Positions 58,780 through 64,000 of a stretch of 64,000 nt of DNA are shown piece after piece. The translations under genes and the position numbers were made by a program. The notes below the pieces were generated by a model. The model had not been told where the DNA came from and did not search any database. It saw nothing but the letters and a program-made list of their open reading frames with translations. The stretch's first letter is position 1. Every line of letters starts with the position of its first letter. Origin of the DNA: Bin5 sp009843665 (GTDB lineage Bacteria; Chloroflexota; Anaerolineae; Caldilineales; Caldilineaceae). The stretch is taken from the NCBI GenBank assembly GCA_965220285.1, contig OZ244818.1:2046001-2110000 (forward strand), read 5' to 3'.

Positions 58780-59829
58780 TCAGGCTTCAATGGAGACGCC
58801 AAGGGAGTCTGCGGTTTCGGTGATTTCGTGCCAGATGCTGTCTTCGACGGGGATGCCGTGGGTGGTGCGCTGTTGGGCGGTGCGGTATTCGGGTTCGCCG
58901 GGGAAGAGGACTTCGCTGACGCCGGGTTGGGGGCGGGCCGACTTTACCCAGGCGATCTGCTCCTGGACAGTGTGGATGAAGTCGTCGTAGGGGAGCATGG
59001 CTTCGATGTTGATGGCCTGGAAGTAGACGCCGTTGCCGGTTTCGTCCCTCTCTTTGCCGGTGACGCCGGCGCCGGAGAGGGCACCGGCGAGCAACTCGGC
59101 GACGATGCCGAGGGCAAAGCCCTTGTGGCCGACGATCCCGCCCAAGGGCAGGAGGGCACCCGGCGGGGACCCGTAGAAGGCGGCCGGGTCGGTGGTGGGG
59201 TTGCCGTCGGCGTCGACGATTACGCCTTCGGGCAGCTGTTTGCCGGCGTAGCGGGTGACGCGGATTTTGCCTTCGGGGAATACCGAGGTGGTGATGTCGA
59301 CCATGACGGGCCAGGGCCCGCCGCTGGGCATGGCGAAGGCGATTGGGTTGGGGGAGAGCCGCCGTTCGGCGCCGCCAAAGGGGGCGACCGAGCCGGTGGT
59401 GCCGTAGGAGTTGACGACGGCCATGCCGATCATACCTTCCTCGGCGGCCATGGTGGGGTATTCGCCCACGCGCCCGACGTGCTGGCTGCCGCGCACGACG
59501 ACGGTGCCGACGGCGACCTGGCGCGCCTTTTCGATGGCGAGGCGCATGGCCTGGCGTGCGATGACCATGCCCCAGCCCTGATGGGCCTGGATGACGGCGG
59601 AGGCGGGTGTCTCGCGTTCGATCTTGATGGGCGTGCCGGGACGGATGGCGCCGCTGCGAATCTGGCCAACGTATTGCGGTATGCGCATGATGCCATGCGA
59701 GTCGTGTCCAAACAGGTTGGCGCGCACGAGCACCTCGCAGACGGCTTCCGACTCGGCGTGAGGGGAGCCGGCGGCGTCGAGGATGCGGGTGCAAATGTCT
59801 TGCAGCTGGTCGGCGGTCAGGTATTTCAT
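58780..59829 (-). CDS. Ldh-family (malate/L-lactate type) dehydrogenase 2
   Basis: A 349-residue paralogue of 50657-51703: VLVRANLFGHDSHGIMRIPQYV, the catalytic His in RGSQHVGRVGEYPTMAAEEG, APFGGAERRLSPNPIAFAMP and GHKGFALGIVAELLAGALSGAGV. NAD(P)-linked oxidation of a 2-hydroxy acid is expected. Very GC-rich codon use leaves long open frames on all strands here, but only this frame carries family motifs. It starts 46 bp from the stop of the PhyH gene upstream on the same strand. Confidence 0.92.
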   Translation of the reverse strand: MKYLTADQLQDICTRILDAAGSPHAESEAVCEVLVRANLFGHDSHGIMRIPQYVGQIRSGAIRPGTPIKIERETPASAVIQAHQGWGMVIARQAMRLAIEKARQVAVGTVVVRGSQHVGRVGEYPTMAAEEGMIGMAVVNSYGTTGSVAPFGGAERRLSPNPIAFAMPSGGPWPVMVDITTSVFPEGKIRVTRYAGKQLPEGVIVDADGNPTTDPAAFYGSPPGALLPLGGIVGHKGFALGIVAELLAGALSGAGVTGKERDETGNGVYFQAINIEAMLPYDDFIHTVQEQIAWVKSARPQPGVSEVLFPGEPEYRTAQQRTTHGIPVEDSIWHEITETADSLGVSIEA

Positions 59830-59875
59830 GTAGATGGCTCCAGGTGGGTGTGCTGGGGAATCCGGTGGCCGCGGT

Positions 59876-60667
59876 TCAGGCGAGGGCCTTCACGCTGCTG
59901 TCGTCGAGCGGGCTGAGGGGCGTGAAGTCGCGGTTGTTCTGATACCAGGGGCGCTCGGTGCCGGTGCAGGCGTTGCTGACGGCGTTGTAGATCAGGTACA
60001 TGATGGCGCGGCGCCAGGGGGAGACGTTGTTGGCCGAACCGTGGAGGACGTTGCAATGGATGAAGGCGACGGATCCCGCCTGTCCGACCAGCGCTTCGAT
60101 CCCGTTCTCGGCCGCGAGGCGTTCGAAGGTGGCATGGTCGATATGGTGCAGGGCGTAGCCTCTGCCGGCGGCGTCCTTGTGAAGACGGGCATCGAGGAGC
60201 CCGTAGCGCTGCGAGCCGGGTACGATCAGGAGGGGAGAGGTGACCGCGGTACAGTCGTCGATGAAGACGGATACCATGATGCAGTTGGGTTCGGGCATGC
60301 CGTCGATCGAATGCCAGGGCGGGTAGTCCTGATGCCAGTCCCAGGAGGCGCCGCCGCCGAAGCCCTGTTTTGGGTTCAGGCGGCTTTGATGGAGGTAGAC
60401 TTCGTCGCGCAGGAGCTGGCGGACGGGGTTCAAGAGACGGGGGAGGCGTGTCAGGCAGCGGAAGGGTTCGGAGTAGGTATGGGCGCCGAAGGCAAGCCTG
60501 ACTGAGGCGGGATCTTCCTTTTCGGGGATGATCTCCGGGCCTGGGCGGCTAAGGATGTCCGGCAGGGCTTGCTGGAGGACGGCGACTTCGTCGCTGTCGA
60601 GGAGACCGGGGAAGAACAGGTAGCCTTGCTGGTCGAACTGTGCAATTTGGGCGGTGGTAAGGTTCAT
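59876..60667 (-). CDS. Phytanoyl-CoA dioxygenase family protein (PhyH) 1
   Basis: A 263-residue Fe(II)/2-oxoglutarate oxygenase. The HxD half of the iron site is in WDWHQDYPPWHS and the distal His in HCNVLHGSANN, followed by an Arg (WRRAIMYLIYNA) that would hold 2-oxoglutarate. N-terminus TAQIAQFDQQGYLFFPGLLD is typical. Substrates in this large family range from lipids to small osmolytes and natural products. It stands at the head of a minus-strand group with two dehydrogenases. Confidence 0.92.
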   Translation of the reverse strand: MNLTTAQIAQFDQQGYLFFPGLLDSDEVAVLQQALPDILSRPGPEIIPEKEDPASVRLAFGAHTYSEPFRCLTRLPRLLNPVRQLLRDEVYLHQSRLNPKQGFGGGASWDWHQDYPPWHSIDGMPEPNCIMVSVFIDDCTAVTSPLLIVPGSQRYGLLDARLHKDAAGRGYALHHIDHATFERLAAENGIEALVGQAGSVAFIHCNVLHGSANNVSPWRRAIMYLIYNAVSNACTGTERPWYQNNRDFTPLSPLDDSSVKALA

Positions 60668-60720
60668 GGTTTGATCTCCACAATTAGAACAGGTGCTCGA
60701 TTTGGAAGGTATTGCAAAAC

Positions 60721-60793
60721 TGATCGATCCGCGAAATCACGCGAAGGGCCGCGAAGAACACCTTTCTTTGATCCGCGAAGGGACGCGAAGAAC
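60721..60793. repeat. GATCCGCGAAG repeat
   Basis: Two clusters of CGCGAAG units (GATCCGCGAAATCACGCGAA and GATCCGCGAAGGGACGCGAA), the same family as at 46120-46157. Confidence 0.7.
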
Positions 60794-60824
60794 GGCAGGG
60801 GCGCATTGGGGTTTTCGTAGCTAC

Positions 60825-61190
60825 TGTGCCATGTTCTGTATGCGTGTGCCATGTGCGGTCTGTCTGGATATGGAATGATGGAATGTAGTGTCAGGGCATT
60901 TGTTGCGGGCTCTTGATGGTCATCGCTGTGGAGGTTGGGGCCGATTGGGCGTTGGCCGGCCTGCGCCGGCTCACGCCTCGGTACGAGCCACGGCGCGGGG
61001 TTGGGGGGAAGATCGGTCGCAGCGGGTGGACAAGGTCGTATTGCCCACACACTCGCTGCGGCGGGGGGTTTTAGGAGAGGGGGCGTTGCGGGGGCGGAGC
61101 CCCCGCACAAGGGAGGGCCGAATAGGCCCGACCGCCCAGAAATGCAGTAGTCAGTGGTCAGTGGTCAGTGAAAACAGCGGTTGATGGGCG
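60825..61190. repeat. Dispersed repeat, long copy D, with GC-hairpin core
   Basis: Aligns with 287-650 through GCCATGTTCTGT, TGATGGTCAT, CGCGGGGTTGGGGGG, CTGCGGCGGGGGGTTTTAGG and the hairpin core (61080-61138), ending in a GTCAGTGG tract and ACAGCGGTTGA. 60668-61315 contains no gene I can support; this repeat fills most of it. Confidence 0.85.
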
Positions 61191-61315
61191 CTTGGTGTGA
61201 TATGGAATGACAAGTAGATTGCCATTTGGCGAGGATTTGGCAGTCACGAGTTTTGTTGGTGTGAACGTGCGATTCTTGACGGGTCAGTTGCGCTTTGCTC
61301 CAGTTAGTCCTGGTG

Positions 61316-62155
61316 TTATTGACGCTGTTGGGACCATTTTCCCGGGTCGGAGGAGGAGTAGGGCCAGCCGGAGCCGCCGACCGTGTGGAATTCGTCGGAT
61401 TTGCCGCAGAGCCAGTAGAACATCTCGGCGATGCGGGGGACCGACTGCCATTTGCGGTGGCCGCCGCAGAAGTAGCTGCTGGTGAAGGAGTAGTCGGCGC
61501 CGCGGAAATCGAAGTCGGGGCGGGCGAGCCAGTCGCGCGCTGGCGGCACTGTGCGCCAGTAGACCCATTTCAGGAGGTTGCGCGTCGACTGATCGACCTT
61601 GTCGGGCTGGCGGTGCCAGATGGAATAGGCGGTGACGAAGACCGAGCCGGCGGGCGCGGTGGTCGCGACCTGGCCAGTCAGATTGCCGAAGCGCTCGATG
61701 TCCTCGCGGGCGATGGGCACGAGGTGGGAGCCGGGCAGGAACAGGGTCGGCCCCATCTCGATGCTGTTGGACTGGGGGATGTAGAAGACCTGCAGCAGGT
61801 TGCAGGCGCGCTCGAAGTCGGAGCCGGCGTCGATGTGCCAGTAGCGGGCTGCTTCCGGCCCGACGAGGCGGTGGTTGGCCATCCATTCGGGAAGCTGGAA
61901 GCCGGCGCCGAGCAGGGAGCGGACGACGCCGGCGACGGCGGGATGGAGCAGGACCTCGTCTATGAAGCGCTCGTCGCGCACGAGCTGATGGGGGTCGGCT
62001 CCCTCCTCGTCGAGATAGTCGAAGACCCAGCGGTTGGTGGCGTCCGGGATCACGCCTTCGAGGGTGAGGAGGCCGGTCTTGCAGAAATCCAGCACCTCGT
62101 CATCGGTCAGGGTGGGCTTGATGTCGTCGGTGGCGCGAAGGGCTGCCTGCGTCAT
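61316..62155 (-). CDS. Phytanoyl-CoA dioxygenase family protein (PhyH) 2
   Basis: A 279-residue Fe(II)/2-oxoglutarate oxygenase of the PhyH family. RYWHIDAGSDF supplies His and Asp, FVTAYSIWHRQPDKVDQSTRNLLKWVYWR the distal His and 2-oxoglutarate Arg. It is only distantly similar to the protein at 59876. It is the last gene of a minus-strand run with the VOC protein, a hypothetical and the MlrC-like protein, so one pathway is possible. Confidence 0.92.
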   Translation of the reverse strand: MTQAALRATDDIKPTLTDDEVLDFCKTGLLTLEGVIPDATNRWVFDYLDEEGADPHQLVRDERFIDEVLLHPAVAGVVRSLLGAGFQLPEWMANHRLVGPEAARYWHIDAGSDFERACNLLQVFYIPQSNSIEMGPTLFLPGSHLVPIAREDIERFGNLTGQVATTAPAGSVFVTAYSIWHRQPDKVDQSTRNLLKWVYWRTVPPARDWLARPDFDFRGADYSFTSSYFCGGHRKWQSVPRIAEMFYWLCGKSDEFHTVGGSGWPYSSSDPGKWSQQRQ

Positions 62156-62200
62156 TGGTTGCCTCCTGCATGGCGTGCACGAGAGCCATGAGCGTCATTG

Positions 62201-62611
62201 TCAGATTTTAGCTTCGAGAATCTGCAGAATTTCAAAAACCATGCCATTGGGGGAGCGGAAGAAGGCCAGGCGGCGCGAGCCGAAGGCGGCGCTGATCTCG
62301 ACGCGTTCGACCAGAACCTCGAGGCCCATGGCGGTGAGGCGTTCGTACTCCTTGTCCAGGTCCTCGACTTCGAAGACGGCGTGCGTGAGGCCGGGCATCA
62401 GTGTGTGGCCGAGTTTGTCCTCGAAGACGGTTTTGGGCGTGAGGAAGATGCGGGTGCCGCCGAAGTCGACGAAGGCGTAGTCGACGTCCTCGCCGCCGGG
62501 CGCGGTGAACTTCTCGCGCAGCACCAGTTTGGCGCCGAGCTCTTGCCAGAAGGCGATCTCGCTTTCCATGTCGTCGACTTTCATGCCGAGGTTCCAGAGG
62601 GCGGCTTCCAT
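62201..62611 (-). CDS. VOC-superfamily (glyoxalase-like) protein 2
   Basis: A 136-residue vicinal oxygen chelate protein: WNLGMKVDDMESEIAFWQELGAKLVLRE, VDYAFVDFGGTRIFL, LTHAVFEVEDLDKEYERLTAMG and FFRSPNGMVFEILQ. The first metal ligand is not a clear His (NLGMKV), so it may be a binding protein or use different ligands. It starts one base before the stop of the hypothetical gene upstream, indicating tight coupling. Confidence 0.87.
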   Translation of the reverse strand: MEAALWNLGMKVDDMESEIAFWQELGAKLVLREKFTAPGGEDVDYAFVDFGGTRIFLTPKTVFEDKLGHTLMPGLTHAVFEVEDLDKEYERLTAMGLEVLVERVEISAAFGSRRLAFFRSPNGMVFEILQILEAKI

Positions 62612-62977
62612 TTATTCCCATTTCTCCAGAATGAACTCGCAGGTGACGTGCCGATCGGGGCTGTGGCTGGACAGAAGCTGGGCGGGAAAGCGGATCACGC
62701 GCCAGCCGGCGTTGATGGCGTCGAGTACGGTCTTATAGGGCCAGTCGGCGGGGTCGAAGGGGCCGTCGGAGACCTCGCCGCCGGCGACCTGGAGCATCCC
62801 GATCACGTCAGAGGTGACGGCGGTGGTTGCGGTCTGCAGGTAGAGGAGACTCTGGCGTCTGGACCCGTTTGCCTCCAGGGTTTTGCCCAGTTCCCGCAGC
62901 CGCTCTTCGGTGAGCTCTCCCCGTTTCAGCTGTTGGATACATTCTTCGAGTTGTTGGGCGGCGGCATTCATGTTCAA
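62612..62977 (-). CDS. Conserved-looking hypothetical protein
   Basis: A 121-residue protein. The N-terminal half is a charged helix pair (QLEECIQQLKRGELTEERLRELG); the C-terminal half, with YKTVLDAINAGWRVIRFP and the sheet-like CEFILEKWE end, looks like a small folded domain. No signal peptide or known motif. It is packed between the MlrC-like gene and the VOC gene with almost no spacing, so it is probably part of the same pathway. I do not recognise the family. Confidence 0.65.
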   Translation of the reverse strand: MNMNAAAQQLEECIQQLKRGELTEERLRELGKTLEANGSRRQSLLYLQTATTAVTSDVIGMLQVAGGEVSDGPFDPADWPYKTVLDAINAGWRVIRFPAQLLSSHSPDRHVTCEFILEKWE

Positions 62978-62998
62978 GTGTTCCTTCGCGGATCGTCC

Positions 62999-64000
62999 TC
63001 AGCTTACGATTACCGGTATCTCAAGGTCGGGGATCTCCTCGTCAAGAGGGAAGAAGGGCCGCTGCATGCGCTTGAAGTTGAGGTTGCGCACGTGGGCCGG
63101 GGTCGGGCCGGGCGTGTCGACGATATAGGCGGCCTTCATCAGGTCGCGGTAGGCATGGCGATAGTTCATTGGATTCTTGACGCCGATGAACCTGGCGTGG
63201 CGTACGTCCATGCCGACGCTGCGGAACTGCTCATGGCCCCAGTCGTAGGTGGGCTGCGACATGACCAGGAGATGGATGCTGCCGATCTGGAGCACGGCGG
63301 AGAGGCCCATCGAGGCCCAGGTGCCGCCAAAGAGGCCGCCGTCGTAGCGGAAGGCGCCGTCGCTGAGGCGGCGCACGGCGCCGGTGACGGCGACGGGTTG
63401 GCCCCAGGCGGGGTCGAGGCTGTAGCCGACCTGCAGGCTGACGGTCTGGCCAATGCCGGCGCGCGCGCAGGCCTGGGCGGCGGCGGGATCGACGACCATG
63501 AGAAGGGCGGGCTCGTCCAGTCCCAGCGCCAACAGCTCGCGCAGGAGGGCGACGCTGTCGCCGGGCGCGCCGCCGCCGGCGCAGTCGGCGGTGTCGACCA
63601 GCAGCACGGGTCCGCCTTCGACCTGGCGGCCGCGGGCGACGGCCTTGGCGACGGGCAGATGCTCTACCTCGAAGGCCCAGCGCCGCTCCCAGAACTCGGC
63701 GGCGAAACGTTGCGCCTCGTGCGCGGCCAGCGCGGGGTCGTTGTCGGTTATCACGACGGCGCCGCAGCCCATGCCGGGCAGGTCGTTGTAGGGGTGGACC
63801 TGGAAACAGGAAACGGAGAGGATGTGCGGCTCCTTTTCGAGGCGCCGGGCGCGGCGGGTGAGGTGGGCCATGGGCCCGTCGCCGGCGGTCTGGCCGTTGC
63901 AGGCGCTGCAGATGATGGGGACCTTGGCCAGGGCCGTAACGGGAGTGACCTCGCCTCTTGCTGCCTGCAGCAGCAGGCTGGCGCCGCGTTCGCCGGTGGA
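62999..64000 (-). CDS. M81-family (MlrC-like) protein, 5' part outside the window
   Basis: The frame is open from the window end, so the true start lies beyond 64000; about 333 residues are visible. STGERGASLLLQAARGEVTP, MAHLTRRARRLEKEPHILSV, PYNDLPGMGCGAVVITDNDP and LLVDTADCAGGGAPGDSVALLRELL match the MlrC/DUF1485 arrangement, including its separate C-terminal domain. MlrC of microcystin degraders is a metallopeptidase that opens the linearised toxin; most homologues have unknown substrates. The metal site of the N-domain is not in the window except for the late DTADCAGGG region. Confidence 0.88.
   Translation of the reverse strand, partial: STGERGASLLLQAARGEVTPVTALAKVPIICSACNGQTAGDGPMAHLTRRARRLEKEPHILSVSCFQVHPYNDLPGMGCGAVVITDNDPALAAHEAQRFAAEFWERRWAFEVEHLPVAKAVARGRQVEGGPVLLVDTADCAGGGAPGDSVALLRELLALGLDEPALLMVVDPAAAQACARAGIGQTVSLQVGYSLDPAWGQPVAVTGAVRRLSDGAFRYDGGLFGGTWASMGLSAVLQIGSIHLLVMSQPTYDWGHEQFRSVGMDVRHARFIGVKNPMNYRHAYRDLMKAAYIVDTPGPTPAHVRNLNFKRMQRPFFPLDEEIPDLEIPVIVS

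Noticed and set aside
58714..59916. 400-residue Gly/Asp-rich plus-strand frame opposite the Ldh-type gene
   Set aside because: Low-complexity composition and a well-supported dehydrogenase on the other strand.

Overview
The window looks like a chromosomal segment of a GC-rich, free-living bacterium, probably a Chloroflexota of the Anaerolineae/Caldilineales kind. That placement is an inference from gene style (lipoprotein signals ending in AAC, many short-chain dehydrogenases, phytanoyl-CoA dioxygenases, two family-5 oligopeptide ABC systems) and not a database result. gyrB, rpoD and two parS-like ParB sites (one an exact match to the well-known 16-bp consensus) suggest the replication-origin half of the chromosome.

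Layout. 0.8-9.7 kb is a minus-strand zinc island: two COG0523 metallochaperone GTPases, a zinc-binding lipoprotein with an extreme His/Asp loop (znuA1), the repressor zur, then znuB-znuC and a second binding protein whose His-loop holds a ~385-residue beta-propeller-like domain resembling the AztD zinc chaperone. The zur upstream region is duplicated in front of this second binding protein. There the zur gene itself survives only as a deletion scar, and both copies keep an 18-bp GTTGC...GCAAC dyad as candidate operator. 10-18 kb holds core genes: murA (catalytic Cys replaced by Asp), a membrane protein, gyrB, a MazG-like pyrophosphohydrolase, rpoD and a methyltransferase.

17.9-19.6 kb is gene-poor but rich in signals: a parS-like palindrome, dispersed repeats, and an OsmC-like gene with an in-frame TGA exactly at the first catalytic cysteine, followed by a stem-loop (candidate selenoprotein). 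It ends in a complete transcription attenuator with a 17-residue, Arg-rich leader peptide. This controls the arginine operon argC-spoU methyltransferase-argB-argD-argA-carA (19.7-25.8 kb). Next come a sigma-factor/bifunctional-nuclease fusion, a PA14 lipoprotein, a sugar isomerase-like gene and a flavoprotein.

31.8-48.4 kb carries two SDR genes and two complete oligopeptide/nickel-type ABC transporters (the first with a permease-ATPase fusion, the second invaded by palindromic repeats), separated by an LLM flavin oxidoreductase, a cupin and a Gfo/Idh/MocA dehydrogenase. 48.5-57.6 kb holds a P450, a rhamnose-mutarotase-like protein, VOC, Ldh-type dehydrogenase and RraA-like proteins, a sugar ABC transporter and an SDR. 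An IS3 remnant and an AT-richer islet of four tiny genes interrupt this catabolic block. 57.7-64 kb is a minus-strand catabolic/uncharacterised cluster: 2-hydroxyacid dehydrogenase, Ldh-type dehydrogenase, two PhyH dioxygenases, VOC, a hypothetical, and an MlrC-type protein cut by the window end. At least five families of short dispersed repeats punctuate the intergenic spaces.
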